Positions 33,545 through 42,977 of a DNA stretch of 64,000 nucleotides are shown here, in pieces. Origin of the DNA: Peptoclostridium sp965368085 (GTDB taxonomy: Bacteria; Bacillota; Clostridia; Peptostreptococcales; Peptostreptococcaceae); contig CBDULP010000004.1 in the NCBI GenBank assembly GCA_965368085.1, forward strand, positions 52,239-116,238. The letters are read 5' to 3'. Within the stretch, counting starts at the first letter, position 1, and each line of letters starts with the position of its first letter. The translations under genes were made by a program, and so were the position numbers. The notes beneath the pieces are model-generated. The model was given only the letters and a program-made list of their open reading frames with translations. It ran no database searches and was not told the origin of the DNA.

Positions 33545-34242
33545 GCCTTTTCCTCCTCACTCCATCTGTATCCATATCCCCAAAGGGTTTCTATATGCCT
33601 TGGCTGTGACGGCTCGTCCTCTATTTTACTTCTAAGCCTTCTTATGTTTACGCTGACTATCTTCATGTCGCCTATATAATTTTCTCCCCATATTGCATCC
33701 AGTATATGGTCCTTGCTTATGTTTTTGCCCTCGCTCTTCATGAAAAGCTCAAGTATTGAAAATTCCGTAGGTGTTATTTCTATTTCCATGCCCGACTTGA
33801 AAAGCCTTCGCTCTTCCATGTCCAGTACAAAGGGTCCCGACTCCAGCCTCCTCTCAACCTGTTTTTCCCTGTCTCCAACTCTTCTCAAGAGAGCATTTAT
33901 TCTGGCTATGAGTTCGCTGGGACTGAAAGGCTTGGTCACATAGTCATCTGCTCCTATGTCAAACCCCTCTATCTTGTCTTCTTCCTGCGATTTTGCCGTA
34001 AGCATTATTATTCCGATTTCCCCGTCAATACTCCTTATGGCAGAACAGACCTCAAATCCACTTATACCTGGAAGCATCACATCTAAAACCGCTACGCTTA
34101 TATCCCTGTTTTTTTCAAACAGCTGTAGTGCTTCCTCCCCACTTGATGCTTCTATCACTTCAAATCCTTTTCTTTTCAGGTTTATTCTTATAAAGCTTCT
34201 TATTGGCCTTTCGTCTTCGAGAAGCAGTATTTTCACAGGCAT
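33541..34242 (-). CDS. OmpR-family response regulator
   Basis: A 233-residue protein. The receiver domain carries LLLEDERPIR, the phospho-acceptor Asp in VAVLDVMLPGISG and a Lys in YVTKPFSPSEL. The C-terminal winged helix carries ITPTEFSILELFMKSEG and VSVNIRRLRSKIE. The spacing to the upstream lipoprotein gene is 17 bases and its stop overlaps the kinase start. It is the DNA-binding output of the two-component pair. Confidence 0.95.
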   Translation of the reverse strand: MPVKILLLEDERPIRSFIRINLKRKGFEVIEASSGEEALQLFEKNRDISVAVLDVMLPGISGFEVCSAIRSIDGEIGIIMLTAKSQEEDKIEGFDIGADDYVTKPFSPSELIARINALLRRVGDREKQVERRLESGPFVLDMEERRLFKSGMEIEITPTEFSILELFMKSEGKNISKDHILDAIWGENYIGDMKIVSVNIRRLRSKIEDEPSQPRHIETLWGYGYRWSEEEKA

Positions 34243-34259
34243 AGACTTTTCATCCCCCT

Positions 34260-35663
34260 TTATCTCAGTATCTTGAAATTGTCAAAAATTTCATCCCTGG
34301 TCATAACCATCTTTCTGTATTCCCGATCGGCTCCTTTTGATATTCCACTGTCCTTATAGTCCAGCCTGATAATATATTTTTTTCCGTATCTTTCGCCAAT
34401 GTCTATAAATCTGCTTGCATCTCGATATACACTTTCATCATACTCCGACTCCATATCAAGTGCCATAATGGTATATAATGGGATACTTTTTTTCAGGCCT
34501 TCTCCGATATACCTTATAGTTACCCAGCTCGGGTTTTCCCCGAATCCGGATCTTTCGATGGTCATACTGCCGTTCCACCTCTTTGGAAATAGTATTTCAT
34601 ATCCTTGGGCGGCATTCAAAAAGCTCTCCCTCGAAGCTGTAAGGCCGCTGCCTCCATCCCATTTGTACCATCCCCTTATCCATGGAATTGATATTTTGGG
34701 CGAGTCTTCATATCCCGAAGGCCTTATGAGTTTTCCTATTTCAATTATCCCATCTTTGTCGATGTCACTGCTTTTGATCTCATATGTCTTAAGTGTCTCT
34801 TCATACACTTCATCAAACTGCGCATACTCCGTATACAATTTTTTCGCAAAAACCATTTCAAGCTTTGAACTTTCTACGAGCAGCACTTCTGTTGCAAAAG
34901 AATCTCCCAAATGTCCAAAGTCAATAAACACTCCCTTTTTACCTGTAGAAAGTTTTCCCGATTTCACAGAATAGAAGCTGCCCATATGGCTGCCAAAGTC
35001 CAGCTTCAAACTGTCTATTTTATCCACGGACTTATTCGTGTATCTAAAAAGCTGTGCGTAAGCGCCCTCTTCGCCATATGGCCCCTGCAAATTAAGTAGC
35101 ACTATCTCAAACAATCCATCCCTGTCCAGATTGTCTATGGCCAGCTCGTTGTATCCACGCGAGAATATCTTTTCAAGCCTTGTGTTGTTGAATCTGTATA
35201 TGTGAAGTTCCCTGTACTTTTCGTCGTTTATATCGGTTTCCCAGCCTATTTGTATTTCGGACAGGCCGTCATAATCCATGTCTATAAAGCTGACATAGTC
35301 TATTCCGTCTCCCGGAGCCTCTATGTCCGTAACTTTTTTAAGTATCCCTTTGTCCTGGCTTATTACAACCATGCCGTACCTCGGATGCTCCCTGTATTTA
35401 TAAAATGCTATTATTTCATCTGTTCCGTCAGCATTTATGTCTACAAAATTTATAGCCGCCAGTTTTTCCACTTCCAATGGTGCCGACAAAACGCATTCCT
35501 CCGGGATGGTATTCGAGATGAATTTTCTTATCTTTTCATGTCCGCTGCTCAGACGAGGGGGCTTCATGAGCTCCTTCGGCTCTTTAAGCAAGACATCGCC
35601 GCATCCTGAAAATACTAATACAACTAAAATGACAATGGACATAAGCCTTCTGTTCATATTCAA
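34260..35663 (-). CDS. Lipoprotein with VCBS/FG-GAP-like Asp-rich repeats
   Basis: A 467-residue protein with a lipoprotein signal (IVILVVLVFSGCGD). Several Asp-rich calcium-loop motifs are spaced through residues 70-330: VDINADGTDEI, IDMDYDGLSEI, DNLDRDGLFEI and SDIDKDGIIEIG. Such repeats build beta-propeller-like blades. It heads the operon lipoprotein, regulator, kinase and may be an accessory sensor or a target of the system. The start is TTG 35663 (AAGGAG 8 bases upstream), or ATG 35657. The ligand is unknown. Confidence 0.8.
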   Translation of the reverse strand: MNMNRRLMSIVILVVLVFSGCGDVLLKEPKELMKPPRLSSGHEKIRKFISNTIPEECVLSAPLEVEKLAAINFVDINADGTDEIIAFYKYREHPRYGMVVISQDKGILKKVTDIEAPGDGIDYVSFIDMDYDGLSEIQIGWETDINDEKYRELHIYRFNNTRLEKIFSRGYNELAIDNLDRDGLFEIVLLNLQGPYGEEGAYAQLFRYTNKSVDKIDSLKLDFGSHMGSFYSVKSGKLSTGKKGVFIDFGHLGDSFATEVLLVESSKLEMVFAKKLYTEYAQFDEVYEETLKTYEIKSSDIDKDGIIEIGKLIRPSGYEDSPKISIPWIRGWYKWDGGSGLTASRESFLNAAQGYEILFPKRWNGSMTIERSGFGENPSWVTIRYIGEGLKKSIPLYTIMALDMESEYDESVYRDASRFIDIGERYGKKYIIRLDYKDSGISKGADREYRKMVMTRDEIFDNFKILR

Positions 35664-35947
35664 TATTGCATCTCCTTTTTATCATTCATGGTTTTAATTG
35701 TTTTTCATTGAATTTTATGATTCCAAAATAATTAATCCGTAGCCTAAAAATTTTAAATTCCATCAGAAACTATACAACCATATGACTCTGTATATCTATT
35801 ATAATAAACTATTTTATCTGACTATTGCTTACAAATTTATTACATTTGAAGCAATTACATATTATTTATGATAAAATGTTTTATATAAACTTTTAAAAAC
35901 AAAATATGTCTAGCAATAAGCTGGATTTCCATAAAGGAGTGTGGATT

Positions 35948-36142
35948 GTGGAAGATTTCGAAAAAATATCTATTGAACAAATTTCAAAAAAAGAATTACT
36001 TCTTATTCTCAAGTCTCTTGAATTCACTTTTGAAAAGACTGGCATTGATGAGTTTATGAACCTTAGAAGCAACATACTTGACGAGCTTTGTTTTCTGACT
36101 GAATCTTCATCCGAAGATTTCATGAAATTCCTAGAAAAATAG
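35948..36142 (+). CDS. Small acidic helical protein, function unknown
   Basis: 64 residues from GTG 35948, chosen because AAAGGAG lies 8 bases upstream. It reads EDFEKISIEQISKKELLLIL, KSLEFTFEKTGIDEFMNLRS and so on, all predicted helix. It is followed by a strong terminator at 36181. Codon use resembles its neighbours. No family is recognised. Confidence 0.65.
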   Translation: MEDFEKISIEQISKKELLLILKSLEFTFEKTGIDEFMNLRSNILDELCFLTESSSEDFMKFLEK

Positions 36143-36180
36143 ACATCACAAGTGTAAACTGTTTTTTGTTGCATATAAAT

Positions 36181-36210
36181 AGGGGCTCAATGGAGCCCCT
36201 ACTTTTTTTT
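36181..36210 (+). terminator. Intrinsic terminator
   Basis: AGGGGCTC, AATG, GAGCCCCT followed by ACTTTTTTTT. It ends the small-protein gene and overlaps the last codons of the convergent gene at 36199. Confidence 0.88.
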
Positions 36211-37134
36211 GAATTTGAATACATATTTTCCCATTTTAGATTTTATTTGAATGTTCAACACGTCATCTGACATGAACATATCTTCTGCTGTCACTTTTCC
36301 CATTATTGGATCTGCAAAGGTTTCTCCCTTTTTAAGTCGCACAAGGTTTCTGGGGTCGCATTTTTCCTGAAGACATTCTTTCCCTATTGAATATTCCCTG
36401 AGCTTCAATATATAGTCCGCCATGCTGCTCAGGAATTTCCAATTGTCTATGCCCAAATTCAACGGATCTTCTTCTATATTTACGCCGGCCGCCCCCATAA
36501 GCGCTTTTTTAACACTCAAAAGTTCGCTGTCGCTTTCTTCATAGTCCTGTATGAATATCTGATAAAACACTCTCAATAGTCCGTCTACAGGATTTTTTTC
36601 GCTCATGCCTTCAATATCCCCTCTAAGGAGCCGGTCAATCTTTTGCATTGAATATATCCTGGCCTTTTCAGAATTTATTATGTCCATGCTACCTTCACAT
36701 TCAAAACTTATGTCGGCCACTTCATTCTTAAGATATTCTGCCAGCTCTTCTATTTCTACACCCGGCTTTTGGAGTATTTTATGATATGAATGGCTCAGCA
36801 GCATTGCCGAGATCATGTTCTCATGCTTTGATCCAAAGACAGCATTAGCCGAGATGCTCATGGCTTTTACCGCCTCGATGGCTGATGCCTTTTTACTTTT
36901 ATTTGATGCTATCACAGAAATAATAGGGGCAAGTCCGTATATGCCCCTATTATGATTTTCAAAATAGTATCTATAGTATAAAAGCTCGCATTTAAGCCTT
37001 TTTTCGTCTATTCGCACAGCCTTTCCCTCTTTGTCATCCGCAAGGGATTTCGCGTTTAATACTATAAGATTTCTTATATTCGCATCACTCGTCAAAAAAG
37101 AATACATTATTGAATTTCTTATTCTTTTTTCCAT
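36199..37134 (-). CDS. Protein of unknown function, co-transcribed with argS
   Basis: A 311-residue mostly helical protein, about half charged residues, with no signal peptide or membrane segment. The C-terminal 50 residues (TFADPIMGKVTAEDMFMSDD, LNIQIKSKMGKYVFKFKKK) look like a small beta domain. The ATG is 9 bases after the argS stop, so the two are in one operon. I do not recognise the family. Confidence 0.7.
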   Translation of the reverse strand: MEKRIRNSIMYSFLTSDANIRNLIVLNAKSLADDKEGKAVRIDEKRLKCELLYYRYYFENHNRGIYGLAPIISVIASNKSKKASAIEAVKAMSISANAVFGSKHENMISAMLLSHSYHKILQKPGVEIEELAEYLKNEVADISFECEGSMDIINSEKARIYSMQKIDRLLRGDIEGMSEKNPVDGLLRVFYQIFIQDYEESDSELLSVKKALMGAAGVNIEEDPLNLGIDNWKFLSSMADYILKLREYSIGKECLQEKCDPRNLVRLKKGETFADPIMGKVTAEDMFMSDDVLNIQIKSKMGKYVFKFKKK

Positions 37135-37143
37135 TTCGCGCCT

Positions 37144-38844
37144 CTACATTCTCTCAGGAGATTCCACACCAAGAAGGGTAAGTGAATTTTTTATTGCCTG
37201 TCTTGTCGCATCAACAAGCGCAAGTCTTGCGTTTTTAACTTTCTCGTCATCTATTATTATCTGGTTATTGTGGTAGAACTTGTTGAATGCCTTTGCAACG
37301 TCCATAACGTATCTAGAAACGACGTGAGGCTCGTTTTTAGCACATGCGTCCGCCACTGCCTTCGGCATCTTTTCAAGCTCTTTTATAAGGTCGAACTCGT
37401 CTGCAGCCGCAAGAACCGAGTAGTCTATGCTGTCCTTATCGTATCCTCCAGCCTTTCTAAGAACAGAGCACGATCTTGCATGAGTGTACTGAACATATGG
37501 TCCAGTCTCACCTTCAAAGCTTAGAGTTCTGTCGAATGAGAACGTGTAGTCCTTTATCCTGTTGTTGTAAAGCTCTTGGAATATTACCGCGCCTATTCCA
37601 ACCTGTCTTGCAACCTGGTCTATGTTTTCAAGGTTCGGATTCTTTTCCTTTATTATGTCCGTTGTCTTTTCAACAGCCTTGTTGAGAACGTCCTCAAGGA
37701 ATACGACTCTTCCCTTTCTAGTCGCAAGTGTTCCCTCTTCAAGGCTCACAAGGCCAAATGGCACGTGCTCGCACTCTTCAGCCCAGTCAAACCCCATAAG
37801 CTCAAGCACTTTGAACCACTGCTTGAAGTGAAGGTTCTGCTGAGATGCAACTACGTATATGTTCTTGAAGAAGTCATAGTGCTCTTTCCTGTAAACAGCC
37901 GCAGCTATGTCCCTTGTTATATAGAGGGTCGATCCGTCGCTCTTTCTTATAAGGGCTGGAGGCATAGAGTACTCTTCAAGGTCGACTATATCCGCACCTT
38001 CAGACTTTTTGAGTATGTTCTTATCTTCCATTATGCCCACTATTCTGTCCATCTTGTCAGAATAGAAGCTCTCTCCTGCATACGAGTCGAATTTGATTCC
38101 AAGCATGTCGTAAACCCTTCCAAACTCAATAAGCGATACATCTCTTATCCACTTCCAAAGTCTTTGAGCCTCTTCGTCCCCGTCTTCAAGCTTTTTGAAC
38201 CACATTCTCGCCTCATCTTCAAGAGATGGCTCCTTTTCAGCTTCGTCGTGGAACTTTATGTATATCTTAAGAAGCTCCTTTATAGGGTTTTCCTGTATTA
38301 CCTTCTCGTCTCCCCATTTCTTTATTGCAACTATGAGCTTTCCAAACTGAGTTCCATAGTCCCCAAGGTGGTTGACTGTCACAGTGTCATATCCCATTGC
38401 ATCGTATATCTTGTATATGGCGTTTCCTATAACCGTACTTCTTATGTGGCCTATGTGGAAAGGCTTTGCTATGTTTGGAGAAGAAAACTCCACTATTACC
38501 TTCTTGCCATTTCCAAAGTCGCTCTTTCCATAATCAGCTCCCTTTGAAAGCACTTCATCGACTACAGACTTTGCCATTGAAGACTTGTTTACAAAGAAGT
38601 TTACATATCCTCCAGCAGGCTCTGCTCTTTCAATATATTCACCTTTTTCAATTTTTTCTGATATTTCCTGGGCAATCATGTTAGGAGCCTTTCTGAATAT
38701 CTTTGCAAGCTTGAAACATGGGAAAGCGTAATCCCCCATCTCCTTGTTAGGCGGCACCTCTATTGACTCCAGTATGCCTTCCAGCTCAAGCTCTTCAACT
38801 TTTTGGGCTATGGCATTTGCCACGTCCAATTTATAATCTCTCAT
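37144..38844 (-). CDS. argS: Arginyl-tRNA synthetase
   Basis: A 566-residue class I synthetase. It has an N-terminal additional domain (about 1-110), FSSPNIAKPFHIGHIRSTVI (the HIGH motif) near 125-145, and TLATRKGRVVFLEDVL in place of KMSKS. A DALR anticodon-binding domain closes the protein, with QYTHARSCSVLRKAG at its start. It charges tRNA-Arg with arginine. GGGAGG precedes ATG 38844. A hairpin in the leader (38886-38914) may regulate it. Confidence 0.97.
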   Translation of the reverse strand: MRDYKLDVANAIAQKVEELELEGILESIEVPPNKEMGDYAFPCFKLAKIFRKAPNMIAQEISEKIEKGEYIERAEPAGGYVNFFVNKSSMAKSVVDEVLSKGADYGKSDFGNGKKVIVEFSSPNIAKPFHIGHIRSTVIGNAIYKIYDAMGYDTVTVNHLGDYGTQFGKLIVAIKKWGDEKVIQENPIKELLKIYIKFHDEAEKEPSLEDEARMWFKKLEDGDEEAQRLWKWIRDVSLIEFGRVYDMLGIKFDSYAGESFYSDKMDRIVGIMEDKNILKKSEGADIVDLEEYSMPPALIRKSDGSTLYITRDIAAAVYRKEHYDFFKNIYVVASQQNLHFKQWFKVLELMGFDWAEECEHVPFGLVSLEEGTLATRKGRVVFLEDVLNKAVEKTTDIIKEKNPNLENIDQVARQVGIGAVIFQELYNNRIKDYTFSFDRTLSFEGETGPYVQYTHARSCSVLRKAGGYDKDSIDYSVLAAADEFDLIKELEKMPKAVADACAKNEPHVVSRYVMDVAKAFNKFYHNNQIIIDDEKVKNARLALVDATRQAIKNSLTLLGVESPERM

Positions 38845-38885
38845 TTAAATTTTCCTCCCGTTATCGGCTTAACCAAACTGCAAAA

Positions 38886-38914
38886 GACTCTGGATTAATA
38901 GTTTTCCAGAGTCG
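38886..38914 (-). promoter_or_regulatory. Hairpin in the argS leader
   Basis: On the minus strand GACTCTGGA and TCCAGAGTC form a perfect 9-bp stem with an 10-base loop, followed by TTTTGC, 40 bases before the argS start. It could be an attenuator. No T-box consensus (GGTGGTACCGCG) is present here. Confidence 0.4.
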
Positions 38915-38993
38915 AACCCAAAAGGGATTTTTTTGTAAAGCCAAATTGTATTTCTGAATAAATGATATATAAAAAATCGGATAAAATCAAGGG

Positions 38994-39027
38994 GCAAAAG
39001 AAAATGAAGGCAAAAACCTTCATTTTC
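38994..39027 (-). terminator. Terminator after argH
   Basis: GAAAATGAAGG and CCTTCATTTTC form an 11-bp stem followed by TTTTG on the minus strand, just after the argH stop. It ends the binding-protein/argG/argH operon. Confidence 0.7.
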
Positions 39028-39035
39028 AGTCTTTT

Positions 39036-40349
39036 TTAAAGATATTTTTTGATGCCTTTTTCAAGTACATTGTCATAATCTATAAAGCCGTATATGTCAT
39101 CGCCAAACGAACCGTCGAATTTTTGGAATTCCTCAAGGCTAAGGTCTTCTATCCCGCAGCCCTTGTCCTCGCAGTATATCACTATCTGTCCAACTATTCC
39201 GTGGGCATCCCTGAATGCAACTCCCTTGTTTACAAGGTAGTCTGCAACCTCTGTGGCGTTTAGGAATCCGTGTTTTACGGCATTTCTCATATTGCCCTCG
39301 TTGATCTTTATTGTAGAAAGCATTCCGTTCATTACCTTTATACACGCCATAACGGTGTCAAGAGAGTCGAAGAACTGCTCTTTGTCTTCCTGCATGTCCT
39401 TGTTATATGCAAGCGGAAGTCCCTTTAAAGTTGTAAGAAGCGACATCAGGCTTCCGTAAACCCTTCCAGTCTTTCCTCTTATGAGCTCTGCCGCGTCAGG
39501 ATTCTTCTTTTGAGGCATTATGCTACTTCCAGTCGAAAAAGCGTCCGACATGTCCACGAATTTGAACTCCTGGCTGCTCCATATTATAAGCTCTTCGCTC
39601 AGCCTACTCATGTGCATCATTATTATAGAAAAGCAAGAGCAAAGCTCAAGAAGGTAGTCCCTGTCGCTGACGCCGTCCATGAAATTGTCCACGGGCTTTT
39701 TAAATCCAAGCGCATCGCTTGTGATCTTTCTGTCTATATCGTATGTCGTTCCCGCAAGCGCACAGCATCCAAGAGGACTCTCATCAAGTATGTCTATGGC
39801 GTTTTCAACCCTCTTTTTGTCCCTGGAGAACATGCTGTAGTAAGCCATCATGTGATGCTTGAATGTTACAACCTGAGCTCTTTGAAGGTGAGTGTATCCA
39901 GGCATTATGACCCTGTTTTCATCAGCCAGCTTTTTGATTGTCTGAAGAAGCAACCCAAGCTCATTCGCAATCTCGATTGCTTCTTCCTTGGCGAACATTC
40001 TCATGTCCACTGCAACCTGATCGTTTCTGGATCTTGAAGTGTGGAGCTTCTTTCCAAGCTCGCCTATTCTCTTTATGAGGTTGACCTCCATGAAAGAGTG
40101 TATGTCCTCATAGTCTCCTTCAACCAAAAGCTTTCCGCTTTTTATGTCTTCAAGTATCGACCTTAGCCCTTCCTCTATCTTTCCGGCCTCTTCGCCAGTA
40201 AGTATATTGCATTTTGAAAGCATTTTGACATGTGCTATGCTTCCCACTATGTCCTGCTTGTAAAGTCTTCTGTCGAAAGGCAGCGATGTGTTGAAATCTT
40301 CCATCAGCTTGCTTTCTTCTGTTTTAAATCTTCCGCCCCATAGCTTCAT
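39036..40349 (-). CDS. argH: Argininosuccinate lyase
   Basis: A 437-residue member of the fumarase/aspartase superfamily. It begins MKLWGGRFKTEESKLMEDFN, contains HTSRSRNDQVAVDMRMF, MPGYTHLQRAQVVTF and the signature TGSSIMPQKKNPDAAELIRG with the catalytic Ser loop. It splits argininosuccinate into arginine and fumarate. It lies 29 bases downstream of argG under the same double T-box leader. Confidence 0.97.
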   Translation of the reverse strand: MKLWGGRFKTEESKLMEDFNTSLPFDRRLYKQDIVGSIAHVKMLSKCNILTGEEAGKIEEGLRSILEDIKSGKLLVEGDYEDIHSFMEVNLIKRIGELGKKLHTSRSRNDQVAVDMRMFAKEEAIEIANELGLLLQTIKKLADENRVIMPGYTHLQRAQVVTFKHHMMAYYSMFSRDKKRVENAIDILDESPLGCCALAGTTYDIDRKITSDALGFKKPVDNFMDGVSDRDYLLELCSCFSIIMMHMSRLSEELIIWSSQEFKFVDMSDAFSTGSSIMPQKKNPDAAELIRGKTGRVYGSLMSLLTTLKGLPLAYNKDMQEDKEQFFDSLDTVMACIKVMNGMLSTIKINEGNMRNAVKHGFLNATEVADYLVNKGVAFRDAHGIVGQIVIYCEDKGCGIEDLSLEEFQKFDGSFGDDIYGFIDYDNVLEKGIKKYL

Positions 40350-40378
40350 ATCTCATACCGTCCTTTTTATTTTACACT

Positions 40379-41584
40379 TTATTTTTGGTTCTTTTTGTTT
40401 GTCATTGCCTGTATCTTAAGAGGCAGATTGAATATGTTTATAAATCCTGTAGCATCCTTTTGATCGTAGAAGTCGCTTGCTCCGAATGAAGATATGCTGT
40501 GCTCGTAAAGCGCATATGGGGAATCCATTCCGGCGAATATTATGTTGCCCTTGTAAAGTTTAAGCTTAACCCATCCAGTAACCGTCTCCTGAGTCTTGTC
40601 TATGAATGCGTCAAGAGCTTCTCTAAGCTGGCAGAACCAAGTTCCATTGTATACAAGCTCTGCGTATTTAAGTGAAAGCATCTGCTTGTACTGGTATGTC
40701 AATTTGTCAAGGCACAGATGCTCAAGTTCTTTGTGGGCGCTCATAAGTATTGTAGCTCCCGGTGTTTCGTATATTCCTCTAGACTTCATTCCAACCAGTC
40801 TGTTTTCAAGTATGTCTTCTATTCCTATCCCATGCTCTCCGCCTATCTTGTTAAGCTCTGCAAGTATTGCCGAAGGCTTCATTTCCTTTCCGTTAAGCTT
40901 TACGGCCTCGCCGTTTTCAAAATAAAGCTCCACGTATTCAGCCTCGTCCTTTGCATCTTCAAGAGTCTTAGTCATAAGGTAAAGATCTTCAGGCTGCTCG
41001 TTTTTAGGATCTTCTATCGCCCCGCCCTCGTGGCTTATGTGCATAAGGTTCATGTCTCTTGAGTATATCTTTTCCTTTGTAACAGGAATTTCTATTCCCT
41101 TCTCATTTGCATAGTCTATTGCATCTTCTCTTGAGCTTATGTCCCATATTCTCCAAGGAGCTATTACCTTTATTGTAGGGTCAAGAGCCGCTATTGCCGC
41201 CTCGAATCTAACCTGGTCATTTCCTTTTCCTGTACATCCGTGAGCTATGTATTTAGCCCCTTCCTTGTGTGCTATTTCAACAAGCTTCTTTCCTATAAGA
41301 GGTCTTGCCACAGACGTTCCCATAAGGTACTTGTCCTCGTAAACTGCATTTGCCTTTATCGCCTTGTATACATAGTCGCTTACAAACTCGTCAACCACGT
41401 TTTCAATATAGGCTTTTGAAGCCCCTGATTTTATTGCCTTTTCTTCAACTTTGCTCATATCGTCATTCTGCCCAACATTTATGCAGGCAGCTATTATATC
41501 AAGATCGTAGTTTTCCTTTATCCAAGGTATTATTATAGATGTGTCAAGTCCTCCAGAGTACGCTAGTATAACTTTTTCTTTCAT
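40379..41584 (-). CDS. argG: Argininosuccinate synthase
   Basis: A 401-residue enzyme. The ATP-pyrophosphatase loop LAYSGGLDTSIIIPW is at the N-terminus, followed by IAHGCTGKGNDQVRFE and ETPGATILMSAHKELEHL. It joins citrulline and aspartate using ATP. No argF, argB or carbamoyl-phosphate genes are nearby, so citrulline may come from uptake, the arginine deiminase route or genes elsewhere. It shares its transcript with a binding protein and argH. Confidence 0.97.
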   Translation of the reverse strand: MKEKVILAYSGGLDTSIIIPWIKENYDLDIIAACINVGQNDDMSKVEEKAIKSGASKAYIENVVDEFVSDYVYKAIKANAVYEDKYLMGTSVARPLIGKKLVEIAHKEGAKYIAHGCTGKGNDQVRFEAAIAALDPTIKVIAPWRIWDISSREDAIDYANEKGIEIPVTKEKIYSRDMNLMHISHEGGAIEDPKNEQPEDLYLMTKTLEDAKDEAEYVELYFENGEAVKLNGKEMKPSAILAELNKIGGEHGIGIEDILENRLVGMKSRGIYETPGATILMSAHKELEHLCLDKLTYQYKQMLSLKYAELVYNGTWFCQLREALDAFIDKTQETVTGWVKLKLYKGNIIFAGMDSPYALYEHSISSFGASDFYDQKDATGFINIFNLPLKIQAMTNKKNQK

Positions 41585-41652
41585 GTCATATATCCCCTTT
41601 CAATTGTTAATGTAAGTTTTTGTGCTCTTCATTTTTTATAATTTTATAGTAT

Positions 41653-41684
41653 GCCTGCAGCCGGCCGGAACGCCCGCTGCAGGC
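41653..41684 (-). other. GC-rich hairpin between binding-protein gene and argG
   Basis: GCCTGCAGC and GCTGCAGGC form a 9-bp stem with a 14-base loop and no T-run. It sits between the binding-protein stop and the argG leader and could stabilise or process the mRNA, so that the abundant binding protein is made in excess. Confidence 0.5.
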
Positions 41685-41715
41685 CATTTCACCTTTTTCA
41701 CATCAGCCTTTGCTG

Positions 41716-42531
41716 TTACTTGTCTGCAAGCTCTGTAGCGGCAGCCACGAACTCGTCTATCTTTCCTTCGTTCATAAGTCTGTCAAGAGTAACATCTACA
41801 GCTGCTACAAAATCCGTGCTTCCCTTTTTGATTGCTATTGCAGACCCGCTGTCTCCAGTGTTGAAGTCTATCTCTGCAACCCCAAGGTCGTCGTTGTTTT
41901 TCGCATAGGCCTTTCCTACAGGGCTTTCAACTATTATTGCGTCAACCTTGTCGCCTTTAAGCTCAAGTATTACATCCGCAACCTTTCCAAGTCCCTTTAT
42001 CTGCTCTGCTGGAACTACGTCCTTCGCTATCTCTTCCTGAAGAGTTCCCTTTTGAACTCCTATCATCTTGTCCTTAAGATCCTCTGGCGTCTTGTAGTTT
42101 TCAACCTGGTCAGCCTTCACTATTACCGACTGTGTTGCCACATAGTACACCTTTGAGAAGTCTACGCTTTTCTTTCTCTCTTCAGTAGGAGTCATTCCAG
42201 CGATTACCATGTCTATCTTTCCAGTGTTTAGAGCTGCAAGAAGCCCTTCAAACTTCATGTCCTTTATCACAAGCTCTACTCCAAGGTCGCTTGCTATCTC
42301 TTTTGCTATTTCGATGTCGAATCCGACTATCTGGTCTTTTCCGTCTATTTGCTTGTGGAATTCATATGGTGGATATGAAGCACTGGTTCCTATTACAAGC
42401 TGTCCGCTTTCCTTTATCTGCTCCAGCTTTGTCTTTTGGACCTCAGCTTCTTCTTTTTGTCCGCATCCTGCAACCGAAAGCACAATCATTAACGAAAGCA
42501 CAACAACCATTATCTTTTTTAGATTTTTCAT
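41716..42531 (-). CDS. Amino-acid ABC transporter substrate-binding lipoprotein (predicted arginine)
   Basis: A 271-residue protein from ATG 42531 (GGGAGATG upstream; the open frame reaches 42549). Lipoprotein signal VLSLMIVLSVAGCGQK, then the family 3 solute-binding fold: SASYPPYEFHKQIDGKDQIV, GFDIEIAKEIASDLGVELVI and GMTPTEERKKSVDFSKVYYV. It is transcribed from the double T-box with argG and argH, so arginine or a precursor is the probable ligand. No permease or ATPase gene is adjacent, so it must use a transporter encoded elsewhere. It has a proper lipobox Cys, unlike the binding protein at 23418. Confidence 0.9.
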   Translation of the reverse strand: MKNLKKIMVVVLSLMIVLSVAGCGQKEEAEVQKTKLEQIKESGQLVIGTSASYPPYEFHKQIDGKDQIVGFDIEIAKEIASDLGVELVIKDMKFEGLLAALNTGKIDMVIAGMTPTEERKKSVDFSKVYYVATQSVIVKADQVENYKTPEDLKDKMIGVQKGTLQEEIAKDVVPAEQIKGLGKVADVILELKGDKVDAIIVESPVGKAYAKNNDDLGVAEIDFNTGDSGSAIAIKKGSTDFVAAVDVTLDRLMNEGKIDEFVAAATELADK

Positions 42532-42677
42532 AAAACATCTCCCTTTCAACTTTTTAGATTTTTTATAATTTCAAATATTGAATGACAATTCCAAGTTTCA
42601 GTCTATCGAGCCAGTCCACCTCCCCATTCTCTTTTTATACCCAAATCAGTCATACTCTTAAATGTAAAATTGTAATA

Positions 42678-42942
42678 AAAAAAACCCCGCACTTACACTA
42701 ATGTAAGAGACGAAGCTTATCCGCGTTACCACTCTTCTTAAAACGAGGCCGCCTTCATACTCAGACAGTTTCTCATTTTCACTCAAGGCCCTTAACGGAG
42801 GCTGCCGGATTTTCATACTCGACTTTTCTTTCTGAAAACCTCTTCATGGGTACGTTTCAATAAAACCTTTGTTCCGGACTCTCACCACCTCCGGCTCGCT
42901 TTGACAAAATGATTTACTTACTTTCCCAATCAATAGATTTGA
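42678..42942 (-). ncRNA. T-box leader, promoter-distal copy (predicted Arg)
   Basis: On the minus strand it holds a stem I with the distal-loop segment GGAGGTGGTGAGAGTCCGG, the specifier side ATTGAAACGTACCC, the T-box bulge AGAGTGGTAACGCGG and a terminator (CTTACA/TGTAAG with CTTCG/CGGGG, then eight T). The specifier triplet reads CGT followed by A, an Arg codon. It lies 140 bases upstream of the binding-protein gene of the argGH operon. Uncharged tRNA-Arg should allow readthrough. Confidence 0.9.
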
Positions 42943-42977
42943 CCGCTTATTCAATATATTCTTATAAATTTGTAATA

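Noticed and set aside
37576..38547. Long plus-strand frame opposite argS
   Set aside because: It is antisense to the conserved argS gene and rich in Tyr, Leu and Val as expected for a shadow frame.
38886..38914. T-box before argS
   Set aside because: A hairpin is present but the conserved T-box bulge sequence and specifier stem are not.
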